From Ensifer adhaerens (GTDB lineage: Bacteria; Pseudomonadota; Alphaproteobacteria; Rhizobiales; Rhizobiaceae), in the NCBI RefSeq assembly GCF_013283195.1, contig NZ_JABEKT010000001.1, positions 2,514,509 to 2,578,508 of the forward strand: DNA of 64,000 nucleotides. Reading direction: 5' to 3'. Shown in pieces: positions 45,417 to 55,170 of this stretch (positions are counted from its first letter, which is position 1; every line of letters starts with the position of its first letter). A program made the position numbers and the translations under genes. The notes under the pieces are model-generated. The model had not been told where the DNA came from, did not search any database, and worked only from the letters and a program-made list of their open reading frames with translations.

Positions 45417-46790
45417 TCAGCCGTTGACGACCAGCTTCTTCTCGTCGCGTCCGCCCTTCATGCGCTCGGCCAGCAAGAACGCCAGTTCCAGCGCCTGGTC
45501 CGCGTTCAGGCGCGGATCGCAATGGGTGTGGTAGCGATCAGCCAGATCGTCGCCCGAAAGCGCGCGCGCACCGCCCGTGCATTCGGTGACATCGTTGCCG
45601 GTCATCTCGATATGGATGCCGCCCGGATGCGAACCTTCCGCACGGTGGATCTGGAAGAAGCTCTCGACTTCCGACAGGATCCGCTCGAACGGACGGGTCT
45701 TGTAGTTGTTGAGCGTGATCGTGTTGCCGTGCATCGGGTCGCAGGACCAGACGACCTTCTTGCCCTCGCGCTCGACCGCGCGGATGAGGCGCGGCAGGTG
45801 CTCGGCAACCTTGTCGTGGCCGAAGCGGCAGATCAGCGTCAGGCGGCCGGCTTCATTGGCCGGGTTGAGCAGATCGATCAGTTCCAGCAGGCCGTCGGCC
45901 GTCAGCGACGGACCGCACTTCAGGCCGAGCGGATTCTTGATGCCACGGCAGTACTCGATATGGGCGTGATCGGGCTGGCGGGTACGGTCGCCGATCCAGA
46001 TCATGTGGCCCGAGGTCGCATACCAGTCGCCCGAGGTGGAGTCGACGCGCGTCAGCGCCTGCTCGTAGCCGAGCAGCAGCGCCTCATGGCTGGTGAAGAA
46101 ATCGGTCTCGCGCAGGCTCGGGTGGTTTTCCGAGGTGATGCCGATCGCCTTCATGAAATCCATGGTCTCGGAGATCCGGTCGGCGAGCTTGCGGTAGCGC
46201 TCTGCCTGCGGGCTGTCCTTGACGAAGCCAAGCATCCACTGGTGCACGTTGTCGAGGTTGGCATAGCCACCCATCGCGAATGCGCGCAGAAGGTTGAGCG
46301 TGGCAGCCGACTGGCGGTAGGCCATGATCTGGCGTTCCGGATCCGGAACGCGTTCGGCTTCCGTGAACTCGATGCCATTGATGATGTCGCCACGGTAGCT
46401 CGGCAGCTCGACGTCGCCCTGCTTCTCGATGTTGGACGAGCGCGGCTTGGCGAACTGGCCGGCGATACGGCCGACTTTCACCACCGGCTGCTGTGCACCA
46501 AACGTCAGGACCACGGCCATCTGCAGGAACGCGCGGAAGAAGTCGCGGATCGTGTCGGCACCATGCTCGGCAAAGCTCTCGGCGCAATCGCCGCCCTGCA
46601 GCAGAAAGCCGCGGCCCTCGGCAACATTGGCAAGTGCGCTCTTCAGACGCCGCGCTTCACCGGCAAACACCAGCGGCGGATACTTCGCGAGCTTCGCTTC
46701 CGTTGCCGTCAATGCAGCAAGGTCCGGATAGTCCGGCACCTGCTGGATGGGTTTCTGCCGCCAGCTATTCGGAGTCCAAGTCTGTGCCAT
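45417..46790 (-). CDS. aroF: Class II (plant-type) DAHP synthase
   Basis: 457-residue 3-deoxy-D-arabino-heptulosonate-7-phosphate synthase, the first step of the shikimate pathway, condensing phosphoenolpyruvate and erythrose 4-phosphate. Class II features are clear: [22 protein letters not shown] and [20 protein letters not shown]. This class is unrelated in sequence to E. coli AroF/G/H and the symbol follows rhizobial usage as I recall it. The ATG at 46790 is preferred to the one at 46799, with CAGGTGA upstream. Hairpins in the leader are noted separately. Confidence 0.93.
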   Translation of the reverse strand: MAQTWTPNSWRQKPIQQVPDYPDLAALTATEAKLAKYPPLVFAGEARRLKSALANVAEGRGFLLQGGDCAESFAEHGADTIRDFFRAFLQMAVVLTFGAQQPVVKVGRIAGQFAKPRSSNIEKQGDVELPSYRGDIINGIEFTEAERVPDPERQIMAYRQSAATLNLLRAFAMGGYANLDNVHQWMLGFVKDSPQAERYRKLADRISETMDFMKAIGITSENHPSLRETDFFTSHEALLLGYEQALTRVDSTSGDWYATSGHMIWIGDRTRQPDHAHIEYCRGIKNPLGLKCGPSLTADGLLELIDLLNPANEAGRLTLICRFGHDKVAEHLPRLIRAVEREGKKVVWSCDPMHGNTITLNNYKTRPFERILSEVESFFQIHRAEGSHPGGIHIEMTGNDVTECTGGARALSGDDLADRYHTHCDPRLNADQALELAFLLAERMKGGRDEKKLVVNG

Positions 46791-46810
46791 TTCGATCACC
46801 TGTTGTCTGC

Positions 46811-46865
46811 CGCGGACTGCGGTCCGCGCGGGTCGCGCCCTGACGGCTTTGATACCGCCCGGTAT
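46811..46865 (-). repeat. Two hairpins in the aroF leader
   Basis: CGCGGAC-tgcg-GTCCGCG (46811-46828) and ATACCG-cc-CGGTAT (46852-46865) lie in the 5' region of aroF, the first ending about 20 bases before the start codon. They could shape leader structure; no leader peptide rich in aromatic codons is evident. Confidence 0.4.
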
Positions 46866-47039
46866 TCGGAAATTTCACTGCGTCCGCGCCCTGCTCCAGC
46901 GCTTGGCCCAAGCCTTGGCGCCCGCCCGAAGCCGGTCACTTCGCGGATGCGGGCTTATAGACGTTAAGCGATGGCTTGGAAAGACATCCTACCAGAATTC
47001 ATGGCTTTCAGCGCCAGGCAAAGCGAAGCGGCGGCGGGC

Positions 47040-48431
47040 TCAGTTGACCCGCTCGCCCTTGTGCACTCGATAGGACGGCGCATACATCGTCACGAGTTCT
47101 TCGGATGCGGTCGGATGAACGGCCATCGTCCGGTCGAAATCGTCCTTGGTGCATCCGGCTTTGAGCGAAATGCCAAGCAACTGCGCCATCTCGCCGGCGT
47201 CGTGGCCGAGGATATGCGCACCCAGCACTTTGCGGTCGGCAGCGTTGACGATCAGCTTCATGATCGTCTTTTCCTTGCGACCGGAAAGCGTCGCCTTCAT
47301 CGGCCGGAACTCGGCGCGATAGACTTCCAGGTCCTCGAACTGGCGTCCGGCCTGCTCTTCGCTGAGGCCGACCGTGCCGATTTCAGGCTGGGAGAATACG
47401 GCCGTTGCGATCAGGTCATGATCGGGGGAGACGGGGTTGTTCTTGTACTCGGTCTGGATGAAGCACATCGCCTCGTGGATCGCGACCGGCGTCAGTTGCA
47501 CGCGATCGGTGACGTCGCCAAGCGCATAGATGCCAGGCGCGCTAGTGCGCGAGAAAGCATCGACAATGATCGCACCACGCTCATCCGTCTTCACGCCGGC
47601 GCTTTCAAGCCCCAGACCCTTGGTGTTCGGCACGCGGCCGAGCGCCAGCATCACCTGGTCGACGGCGATCTCGCCGTGCTTCATCGTCTGCGCCACACGT
47701 TTGCCGTCGGCGTCGACAGCCACGGACTGGATGATGTCCTCGCAAATGATCCGGATACCCTTCCCTTCCATCGCCGCGTGCAGACCGCGGCGCATATCCT
47801 GGTCGAAGCGCGACAGGATTTCCTTGCCGCGATAGATCAGCGTCGTCTCGACGCCGAGACCGTGGAAGATGTTGGCGAACTCGACAGCGATATAGCCGCC
47901 GCCGGCGATCAGGATCGACTTCGGCAGTTCCGCAAGGTCGAAGGCCTCGTTGGAGGAAATGCAGAGTTCGTGTCCCGGCAGCGCGTCGTGCGGCGTCGGA
48001 TGGCCACCGACGGCAATGACGATGCGCTCGGCGGTGACGGTCTTGCCGGTGTCGAGCAGACGAACGGTGTTCGGGCCGACGAGTTCTGCCCGGGTGCGCA
48101 GGATCTCGGCGCCGGCATTGGCGAGCCCCTTCTGGTAGAGACCTTCAAGCCGCGTGATTTCCTGCTCCTTGGCGGCGACGAGCTTATGCCAATCGAAGCG
48201 GCTTTCACCGACCGTCCAGCCAAACCCGGCCGCATCCTCGAAGTGCTCGGCGTATTGCGACGCGTAGACGTAGAGCTTCTTCGGCACGCAGCCACGGATG
48301 ACGCAGGTGCCGCCGTAACGGAATTCTTCGGCGATTGCGACCTTCTTGCCCAGGCTCGCCGCCAGCCGACCGCTTCTGACGCCACCGGAGCCGCCACCGA
48401 TCACGAAGAGGTCATAGTCGAAAGCGGGCAT
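47040..48431 (-). CDS. gor: Glutathione-disulfide reductase
   Basis: 463-residue flavoprotein that keeps glutathione reduced with NADPH. The FAD-binding GGGSGGVRSGRLAA, the redox-active disulfide GGTCVIRGCVPKKL, the NADPH-binding segment IAGGGYIAVEFANIF and the C-terminal catalytic HPTASEE are all present. The ATG at 48431 (MPAFDYDLFVIGGG) has CAGGAG upstream; the open frame to 48557 has no such site. A strong terminator upstream isolates it from the DUF2059 gene. Confidence 0.95.
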   Translation of the reverse strand: MPAFDYDLFVIGGGSGGVRSGRLAASLGKKVAIAEEFRYGGTCVIRGCVPKKLYVYASQYAEHFEDAAGFGWTVGESRFDWHKLVAAKEQEITRLEGLYQKGLANAGAEILRTRAELVGPNTVRLLDTGKTVTAERIVIAVGGHPTPHDALPGHELCISSNEAFDLAELPKSILIAGGGYIAVEFANIFHGLGVETTLIYRGKEILSRFDQDMRRGLHAAMEGKGIRIICEDIIQSVAVDADGKRVAQTMKHGEIAVDQVMLALGRVPNTKGLGLESAGVKTDERGAIIVDAFSRTSAPGIYALGDVTDRVQLTPVAIHEAMCFIQTEYKNNPVSPDHDLIATAVFSQPEIGTVGLSEEQAGRQFEDLEVYRAEFRPMKATLSGRKEKTIMKLIVNAADRKVLGAHILGHDAGEMAQLLGISLKAGCTKDDFDRTMAVHPTASEELVTMYAPSYRVHKGERVN

Positions 48432-48560
48432 GGGCGAACTCCTGAAGGTCGTGCAAACGGAAATTGGGATCATGGGAGCACCGTCCGGTCGGCATTTCGC
48501 CGACGGCATGCCCCGCCCGGGGTGGGAGCCCCGTTGCAGGCACATATAGTGTTGCACTGC

Positions 48561-48591
48561 AGAAAAAGAAAAGCCCGGATTGCTCCGGGCT
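48561..48591 (-). terminator. Rho-independent terminator of the rpiA-DUF2059 operon
   Basis: On the minus strand AGCCCGGA-gcaa-TCCGGGCT is followed by TTTTCTTTTTCT, a very good U-run. It lies about 70 bp after the DUF2059 stop. Confidence 0.9.
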
Positions 48592-48658
48592 CTTCAAAAC
48601 GTGATGACTTTGTCGGGCTGGCCCAAGGTCAGTTCAACTGGCCTCAGATTATCTCAGA

Positions 48659-49207
48659 TTATTGAGCCGGCGTCGCCGGCGTGCCTTCAACAAGCGCCGG
48701 GGCCGACGTGCCGACCTTGGCGTCAAGCGACTTCGTCGCTTCCGTGTTCAGATCGCGCGACACACCAGCTGCCCAGATGTCGGCAGCCTTCAACAGTTCG
48801 CGCGAAGCGATCGGGCCATCGTTCAGAAGCTTCTTGCCGGCCGTCGAGTTGTAGAACTCGGAAATGGCGTTCAGTTCTTCCAGCGTGAAGGTCTTGGCGT
48901 AGATCGTCGCAGCTTCGTTTTCGAGGTCGGCGCGGCGTGCAGCCAAGGTCAGAGCCTTCTCGTCGACGGTCGCGGTGATCAGCTCCTGGAAGTTCGGCGA
49001 AGCCTGGATCAGCGTGTTCTTCAGGCGCTCGGCGAGGTTCGGCAGGATGTTGTCAAAGCTGTTGGTGACACCAAGTGCCGCGATGGTCGCGCGAGCAGCC
49101 TTGATCTGTTCTTCGGACACGTCCTGAGCCTGGACTGCCGGAATGGATGCAGAAAGGAGAACCGCGGTGGCTGCGAAAGTGCGGACAAGACCTGCGAGTT
49201 TGTTCAT
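48659..49207 (-). CDS. DUF2059 exported protein
   Basis: 182-residue periplasmic protein with a signal peptide (MNKLAGLVRTFAATAVLLSASIPAVQA). The mature part is mainly helical and carries the DUF2059 core (FTLEELNAISEFYNSTAGKKLL). Function unknown; the family is common in alphaproteobacteria. It follows rpiA by 120 bp on the same strand and ends at a terminator. A 10-bp tandem repeat (CTCAGATTAT twice, 48643-48662) covers its stop codon. Confidence 0.8.
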   Translation of the reverse strand: MNKLAGLVRTFAATAVLLSASIPAVQAQDVSEEQIKAARATIAALGVTNSFDNILPNLAERLKNTLIQASPNFQELITATVDEKALTLAARRADLENEAATIYAKTFTLEELNAISEFYNSTAGKKLLNDGPIASRELLKAADIWAAGVSRDLNTEATKSLDAKVGTSAPALVEGTPATPAQ

Positions 49208-49327
49208 TTTTATCCATGCTCCTGTGTTTGTCGCATGCTGCCCGGGCGATTGCCGCCGCCAGGCCCGCATGTGTGGTAACCTGTTTTCTTCACCGTCCCG
49301 GCTCCTGGCGGAGCCACGGGAATCGGC

Positions 49328-50023
49328 TCAAGACGCGGTCAGAATGCGTGCCTCTTCCGGTCCAGCAATAATTGCCAGCGAAGCGATGCCGATGAAAAGT
49401 CCATGCTCAACGACGCCGGGAATGGCATTCAGCTCTCCCGCGAGCGCATCTGCATCAGGAATACGGCCAAAAGATGCATCAAGAATGAGGTGTCCGCCAT
49501 CGGTCTTGAAGGGGCCGTCGCCTGAATTGCGCACGGAAATTTCGCCGGTAAGGCCGAGCCGCGAAGCCACCTTTTCAATGGCGATCCGCGTTGCCACCTG
49601 ACCGAAGGGATTGACCTCGATCGGCAGCTTGAACGCGCCGAGAACGTCGACGACTTTCGATTCGTCGGCAATCACGATCATGCGCCTGGAAGCAGCCGCG
49701 ACGATCTTTTCACGCAACAGCGCGCCGCCGCCACCCTTGATCAGCCGCAGGCGGCCGTCGACCTCGTCGGCGCCGTCGATCGTCAGATCGAGTTCGGGAA
49801 GTTCGTCCAGCGACTTCAGTTGCACGCCCAGTTCCAGGCAGAGCCGTGCCGTGCGCTCGGAGGTCGGAACACCCTCGATGCGAAAACCTGAGGCGACCTT
49901 TTCGGCCAGCAGCCGAACGAATTCCTCCGCCGTCGACCCCGTGCCGATGCCAAGCCGCATGCCGTCTTCGACATGTTCGAGCGCCGCTGCCGCGGCTTTG
50001 ATTTTCATTTGGCGGGCGTCCAT
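49328..50023 (-). CDS. rpiA: Ribose-5-phosphate isomerase A
   Basis: 231-residue isomerase interconverting ribose 5-phosphate and ribulose 5-phosphate in the pentose phosphate pathway. The phosphate-binding [11 protein letters not shown], the catalytic TIDGADEVD and [12 protein letters not shown] loops are intact. It is the first gene of an rpiA-DUF2059 operon and diverges from gph. Length and motifs are standard for RpiA. Confidence 0.96.
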   Translation of the reverse strand: MDARQMKIKAAAAALEHVEDGMRLGIGTGSTAEEFVRLLAEKVASGFRIEGVPTSERTARLCLELGVQLKSLDELPELDLTIDGADEVDGRLRLIKGGGGALLREKIVAAASRRMIVIADESKVVDVLGAFKLPIEVNPFGQVATRIAIEKVASRLGLTGEISVRNSGDGPFKTDGGHLILDASFGRIPDADALAGELNAIPGVVEHGLFIGIASLAIIAGPEEARILTAS

Positions 50024-50246
50024 GCGCCAGTCGCTCCCTTATGTTCACCGGATGTGCATGTGGTAAGCCCACCTTTGTCATCCGTTTTCCGCTGAGACAC
50101 TTACACGCCCCAAGCTGCAAACAAAAGCCAAATTCAAAAGCGCCGCCCGGATTCCCGCACCCTTCCCACGCACACTTGCCATTGCATTCCGGCGCAACTT
50201 CGCCTACCCGAACGGCAACCCTATCCCGCTACGCGAGGTTCTCTCC

Positions 50247-50924
50247 TTGTCTTCTCCCATTGTCGTCTTTGATCTCGACGGAACTCTTGTCGATACGGCG
50301 CCGGATCTGGTGGCGAGCCTCAACCATGCGGTGACCCAGGCCGGCGTCGAGCCCGTCACGTACCGCGACCTCACCCACCTCGTCGGCCATGGCGCCCGCG
50401 CGATGATCGAGCGCACGTTCGCCATGCGCAACAAGCCGCTCGATGAAGATGCGCTCGCCTGGCAGATGAAGGAATTCGTCGACTTCTATCATGGCTCGAT
50501 GCCCGGTGATTCCCTTCCCTATCCCGGCATGCTCGATGCGCTCGACCGGCTGGCTGCAGCCGGGTTCAAGCTCGCCGTCTGCACCAACAAGCCGGAAATG
50601 CTGGCAAATCGCCTGCTTGAGCGCCTCGGCCTTCTCGATCGCTTCGCTGCGGTGTCGGGCGGTGACACGTTCGAGATCCGCAAGCCGGACGCGGACCATC
50701 TGCTGCGCACGATCGCCAATGCCGGGGGGTGCGCCCAGCACTCGGTGATGGTCGGTGACAGCCTCAACGATATCCTCGTCGCCCGCAACGCCGTGGTCCC
50801 ATCGATCGCCGTCCCGTTCGGCTATTCCGACGTTCCGATCGAGAGCCTTGAGCCGACGATCATCATCCAGCACTTCGACGAATTGACGCCGGAACTGGTC
50901 ACGGGACTTTTCAACGGCAAGTGA
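50247..50924 (+). CDS. gph: Phosphoglycolate phosphatase (HAD family)
   Basis: 225-residue HAD-superfamily hydrolase. Motif I FDLDGTLVDT holds the nucleophile and acid Asp, motif II is VCTNKP, motif III the Lys in IRKPDA, and motif IV VGDSLND. It resembles Gph, which salvages 2-phosphoglycolate formed by repair of oxidised DNA ends or RuBisCO. It starts with TTG at 50247, with CGAGG about 10 bases upstream. HAD phosphatases are promiscuous, so the exact substrate is less certain than the class. Confidence 0.88.
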   Translation: MSSPIVVFDLDGTLVDTAPDLVASLNHAVTQAGVEPVTYRDLTHLVGHGARAMIERTFAMRNKPLDEDALAWQMKEFVDFYHGSMPGDSLPYPGMLDALDRLAAAGFKLAVCTNKPEMLANRLLERLGLLDRFAAVSGGDTFEIRKPDADHLLRTIANAGGCAQHSVMVGDSLNDILVARNAVVPSIAVPFGYSDVPIESLEPTIIIQHFDELTPELVTGLFNGK

Positions 50925-51079
50925 ATTGCGGCCCCGGAGCCGGCTTGGAAGACCCAAGTCGCTTCACGGCAACGGTTGACTTCATCGCCAAGACGGATCG
51001 CAGGACTGGCGATGCCCGATGGGTTGGCGGACGCGCACCAAAGCGACGTGACAGCCCCTCCTTCGCCGACCGCCAGAAT

Positions 51080-51111
51080 GAAAAGACCCCACGGAGGTTC
51101 TCCATGGGGTC
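51080..51111 (-). terminator. Terminator of the large L,D-transpeptidase gene
   Basis: On the minus strand GACCCCA ... TGGGGTC with an inner GGAG-gtt-CTCC pair forms a long stem, followed by TTTTC. It lies 57 bp after the stop codon and also faces the end of gph. Confidence 0.75.
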
Positions 51112-51167
51112 GCAAATTCCGTGAACACGGATGGCATCAATGCCCACCGAGCCTCTTTGGCGCAGAT

Positions 51168-53060
51168 TTACCCCTCGGCCCGGCGGGCGTTGCGGGTCGC
51201 CTCGAAGGCGCGGTTCATGTACATGTCGCGCTCGTATACGTCGTCGAAATACTCGATGACACCGTCCTTGTTCGGCCAGGCCGTGAAATAGGCGACGTAA
51301 ACCGGAACCTTCTGCGGCACCTGCAGTGCCTTGTTGCGGCCGCCGCCGATTTCCTTGCCGACATCCTCGACGCTGGTGCCAAGCACGGCTGCTGCCATCC
51401 GGCGCGGATCGGCTAGACGCACACAACCATGGCTGAGCGCACGCTGGTCGCGCTTGAAGAAACTCTTCGACGGCGTGTCGTGCATGTAGATGGCGTGTGC
51501 ATTCGGGAACAGGATCTTCAGTTCACCGAGCGCATTGTCGCTGCTCGGCGGCTGTCTGACCGCAACAGACGCAGTCGATCCGTTCCAGTTGATCGACGAC
51601 GACGGCACCGAACGGCCGCCGACTTCCACCTGATAGCCCATTCGATCGAGATAATTGGGATCGTTGCGCAGCTTCGGCAGCATCTCGTTGATGATGATGG
51701 ACTGCGGCACGCCCCAGTAAGGGTTGACCTCGACGGTCTGGATCTCGTCCTGGAAGAAATAGGTCTGGTTTGCCTTGGAGCCAACGACCACACGCATCGA
51801 AAACTGCTCGGTGCCGTTGTCGGTATAGGACGCGGTAAAGGCCGGCTGGTTGATGAAGACGTAGCGGTTGCCAAGACCATCGGGAAGCCAGCGCGCCTGT
51901 TCCATCGCGACTTCGAGCTTGTTGATCCTGGCGGCCGTGCTGTCGCCACCCGTCAGGATGCGCAGCGACGCCTGCCCCACCACGCCATCGGCCTTGAGGC
52001 CGTGCTCCTTCTGGAACGCTTCAACCAGTGCAACCAGCTCCGGGGTGTACTCCGGCGTTCCCTGGTAGGCCGCAAGCACCGCGGCGTGGTCCGCCTTCAG
52101 CGTCTCGGAGCCCTTGATGCGGATGCCCGCGACAATGTTGGCAAGTTCCGGATTGCTCTGGCCCGGCTTCAAGAGCGTGCCCGGCGCAATTTCGACGCGC
52201 TGTTCCATGCCTTTTTCCGCGCGCAGACGCTCAAGCTCCACCGACAGGGCGGCAAACTGCGCGCTCTTCGGGTTCTGATCGTTGAGCAGTGTGGCGACAT
52301 CGGTCGATGCCGAAAGCTTGTCGAGGAAGGCGCCGAGATCGACGGTCTTGCGCTGAAAATCGTGATAGCCGGAAATCTTGTTGGGATCGATGCGGCCGCG
52401 CACGGTGTCCTGCACATAGGACAGGGTAGCTGCGGACAATGCGAGTTCGAACTGAACGAGCTCCTTTTCGCGCGCGATCATATCGCCCCGATCGAAATCG
52501 TCGGAGGGCACCTGAACGGCATAATCCTGTGGATCGAGCCCGACCTTCGCCGCCTCGGCAAGCACGGCCATCGCCGACTTCGCCCGCGCATTCACACCCG
52601 CGCCGTCGATCCAGACGAAATCTGAACGCGAGCCGTAATGGGTCTCGATGGCCTTTGCGACGGCTGCGGTTGCGCGCACATCGACGTCCGGCATGAACTG
52701 GCGAGCATCTGCGAGCGGCGTGCGCAGCATCGGTGGCAGTGCGCCATTGCGCACTGAGCCGGTCACGACCGGATCCAGCAGCTTGTCGGTTGCGATCCGG
52801 CGCAGCGGATCGGCCTTGTAGGTGTAATACTGCGGACCCGTGACCTTCGGCAAAGGCTTGGCAACCGCATTCTGCTGCGGCTCGACCATGGCGCCGACGC
52901 CTGGAAGCGACTGCGGCTGCGACTGCTGAGGTTCCGGCTTCTTCCTGCCTGCGCGGATGAAATCGCCGAGCGAGAAGGCCGATGCCGGCCGAGCATCCAA
53001 AGTCGCGACCGCACAACCGCTCATGAGCGCTACGATCGCTGCCGTCTTAAAAATTCTCAT
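51168..53060 (-). CDS. L,D-transpeptidase (YcbB/LdtD-like)
   Basis: 630-residue periplasmic murein L,D-transpeptidase. It has a signal sequence (MRIFKTAAIVALMSGCAVATLDARPASA), an L,D-transpeptidase scaffold domain, a peptidoglycan-binding domain (about residues 345-385, LVALVEAFQKEHGLKADGVVG) and a C-terminal YkuD catalytic domain with the nucleophile in HGCVRL. It makes meso-Dap3-Dap3 crosslinks, which are abundant in rhizobia. A second, small YkuD protein is encoded about 3 kb away. Single gene with its own terminator. Confidence 0.92.
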   Translation of the reverse strand: MRIFKTAAIVALMSGCAVATLDARPASAFSLGDFIRAGRKKPEPQQSQPQSLPGVGAMVEPQQNAVAKPLPKVTGPQYYTYKADPLRRIATDKLLDPVVTGSVRNGALPPMLRTPLADARQFMPDVDVRATAAVAKAIETHYGSRSDFVWIDGAGVNARAKSAMAVLAEAAKVGLDPQDYAVQVPSDDFDRGDMIAREKELVQFELALSAATLSYVQDTVRGRIDPNKISGYHDFQRKTVDLGAFLDKLSASTDVATLLNDQNPKSAQFAALSVELERLRAEKGMEQRVEIAPGTLLKPGQSNPELANIVAGIRIKGSETLKADHAAVLAAYQGTPEYTPELVALVEAFQKEHGLKADGVVGQASLRILTGGDSTAARINKLEVAMEQARWLPDGLGNRYVFINQPAFTASYTDNGTEQFSMRVVVGSKANQTYFFQDEIQTVEVNPYWGVPQSIIINEMLPKLRNDPNYLDRMGYQVEVGGRSVPSSSINWNGSTASVAVRQPPSSDNALGELKILFPNAHAIYMHDTPSKSFFKRDQRALSHGCVRLADPRRMAAAVLGTSVEDVGKEIGGGRNKALQVPQKVPVYVAYFTAWPNKDGVIEYFDDVYERDMYMNRAFEATRNARRAEG

Positions 53061-53592
53061 GTGAAACTGCGTCCCCGTATCGCGTTGTCGCCGAACTCGG
53101 CTTTAGCCAATTCCTCGCCACGCCCTCGTGCTCCAAAACTTATAGAAAAGGATGGTGAATGAAAAGGAAACGCGCCTGCCCGAACTCGCATGAAACCACC
53201 TCGATGACGCGAAAAAAACGGCTCATTTCCAGGACGTTCGAAAGGGCATAAAAATTTGATTTGCATCGACATTAATGCTGCAGCAATGGGCGTCCGCGGC
53301 CAGTGCGCAGCATTCCTGACGGCACGGAAGGTTGCGAATGTGACTGAAACGCCACAAGAAATGCGCATGCGGCGAGAAGAAGGCGAATCACCCATTGCAT
53401 GGCGTCAGAGCCGCGTTTCGTCGCAAGCCTGCCTTTCAAACGATTGTAGCATTGCCAGCGCCGCGGCCACCTCTTTACAAGCCTTTCCAGCCGGGGCAGA
53501 GAGAGGCCCGGCACCTTGGGGAGGGACAGCCGGTTGCGGCCGCGTCCCCTCGCCCAGACTTCATGAACCGCATGACGAAGGCAGGGATCACG
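53061..53592. other. 532-bp divergent region before fumC
   Basis: Separates the L,D-transpeptidase gene (minus) from fumC (plus). I see no strong ORF; the frame leading into fumC is open to 53395 but without a ribosome site. A 42-codon ORF on the minus strand (53272-53400) encodes a signal-peptide-like N-terminus and is noted separately. An AT-rich segment at 53246-53270 (AAAAATTTGATTTGCATCG) is a plausible promoter zone. Confidence 0.4.
53272..53400 (-). CDS. Possible small secreted peptide, 42 aa
   Basis: ORF starting [20 protein letters not shown], a good signal-peptide shape, with a short basic tail. There is no recognisable ribosome site before the ATG and no homolog I can name, so it may be chance. 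It lies antisense in the fumC upstream region. Confidence 0.25.
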   Translation of the reverse strand: MQWVIRLLLAACAFLVAFQSHSQPSVPSGMLRTGRGRPLLQH

Positions 53593-54984
53593 ATGACATC
53601 GACGCGCACGGAAACAGATACGTTCGGCCCCATCGAAGTGGCAAACGATCGCTACTGGGGCGCCCAGGCCCAGCGATCCCTGGGTAACTTCAAGATTGGC
53701 TGGGAAAAGCAGCCGGCGTCGATCGTCCGCGCCCTCGGCATCGTCAAGCAGGCTGCCGCCCGCACCAACATGGCACTCGGCCGCCTCGATGCGACCGTCG
53801 CCGATGCCATCGTAAAGGCGTCGCAGGAAGTCATCGACGGCAAGCTCAACGAGCATTTCCCGCTCGTCGTCTGGCAGACCGGCTCCGGCACGCAGTCGAA
53901 CATGAACGCCAACGAGGTGATCTCGAACCGGGCGATCGAAATGCTCGGCGGCGTGATGGGCTCGAAGAAGCCTGTCCACCCCAACGACCACGTCAACATG
54001 AGCCAGTCGTCGAACGACACCTATCCGACGGCCATGCACATCGCCTGCGCCGAGCGCGTTATCCACGACCTCTTGCCGGCCCTGAAGCACCTGCACAAGG
54101 CGCTCGAAGCCAAGGTCAAGGCGTTCGATCACATCATCAAGATCGGCCGCACCCACACCCAGGACGCAACCCCGCTGACGCTTGGCCAGGAATTCTCCGG
54201 CTATGCAGCCCAGGTCGCCTCCTCGATCAAGCGCATCGAGATGACCCTGCCCGGCCTTTGCGAACTGGCCCAGGGCGGCACCGCCGTCGGTACCGGCCTC
54301 AACGCACCGGTTGGATTTGCCGAACAGGTTGCAGACGAAATCGCCAAGATCACCGGCATTGCCTTCACCACGGCGCCGAACAAGTTCGAAGCGCTTGCCG
54401 CCCACGATTCCATGGTCTTCAGCCACGGCGCGATCAACGCCGCTGCCGCCGCCCTCTTCAAGATCGCTAATGACATCCGCCTCCTCGGCTCCGGCCCGCG
54501 CTCGGGCCTCGGCGAACTGTCGCTGCCGGAAAACGAGCCGGGCTCGTCGATCATGCCGGGCAAGGTCAACCCGACCCAGTGCGAAGCGCTGACCCAGGTC
54601 TGCGTCCAGGTCTTCGGCAACAATGCTGCGCTGACCTTCGCCGGCAGTCAGGGCCACTTCGAACTCAACGTCTTCAACCCGCTGATGGCCTACAACTTCC
54701 TGCAGTCTGTGCAGTTGCTCGCCGATGCCGCAGTCTCCTTCACCGACAACTGCGTCGTCGGCATCGAAGCCCGCGAAGACAACATCAAGGCAGCCCTTGA
54801 TCGCTCGTTGATGCTGGTGACGGCACTGGCGCCGAAGATCGGCTACGACAACGCCGCAAAGATCGCCAAGACGGCGCACAAGAACGGCACGACGTTGCGC
54901 GAAGAAGCAGTTGGCGGCGGCTACGTCACCAACGAAGAGTTCGACGCGGTCGTCCGCCCGGAAACGATGATCAGCCCGGCCTGA
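53593..54984 (+). CDS. fumC: Fumarate hydratase, class II
   Basis: 463-residue iron-independent fumarase interconverting fumarate and malate in the TCA cycle. The superfamily signature [11 protein letters not shown] and the substrate-binding [14 protein letters not shown]-type segment (here [14 protein letters not shown]) and [13 protein letters not shown] are intact. I chose the ATG at 53593 with GCAGGGA upstream, which gives 463 residues; upstream starts at 53563 and 53572 lack a well-placed site. Transcribed alone; a hairpin follows. Confidence 0.95.
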   Translation: MTSTRTETDTFGPIEVANDRYWGAQAQRSLGNFKIGWEKQPASIVRALGIVKQAAARTNMALGRLDATVADAIVKASQEVIDGKLNEHFPLVVWQTGSGTQSNMNANEVISNRAIEMLGGVMGSKKPVHPNDHVNMSQSSNDTYPTAMHIACAERVIHDLLPALKHLHKALEAKVKAFDHIIKIGRTHTQDATPLTLGQEFSGYAAQVASSIKRIEMTLPGLCELAQGGTAVGTGLNAPVGFAEQVADEIAKITGIAFTTAPNKFEALAAHDSMVFSHGAINAAAAALFKIANDIRLLGSGPRSGLGELSLPENEPGSSIMPGKVNPTQCEALTQVCVQVFGNNAALTFAGSQGHFELNVFNPLMAYNFLQSVQLLADAAVSFTDNCVVGIEAREDNIKAALDRSLMLVTALAPKIGYDNAAKIAKTAHKNGTTLREEAVGGGYVTNEEFDAVVRPETMISPA

Positions 54985-55015
54985 TCGGCAGATCTGCCGG
55001 CCTGATCGGTTTGTT

Positions 55016-55049
55016 GCTGCCGCGGCCCTTCTATCGGCGTCGCGGCAGC
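55016..55049 (+). terminator. Hairpin after fumC
   Basis: A 9-bp perfect stem GCTGCCGCG / CGCGGCAGC with a 16-nt loop lies 31 bp after the stop. A 12-bp palindrome GGCAGATCTGCC (54987-54998) sits directly after the stop codon as well. There is no T-run. Confidence 0.45.
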
Positions 55050-55170
55050 GCCCTCGCCCGGGCTAAAGGGAAATCGCATTATCGGTGTTAAGTCGAATTG
55101 TCTTCGTTCGCGAAAACAATCATTAAGACTTCGCAAATCATTTGCCCCTAAAAATCAGTACCCGTAAGCA

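Noticed and set aside
53272-54879. 535-codon minus-strand ORF opposite fumC
   Set aside because: Antisense shadow of fumC; only its last 42 codons, outside fumC, could be considered and are listed separately at low confidence.
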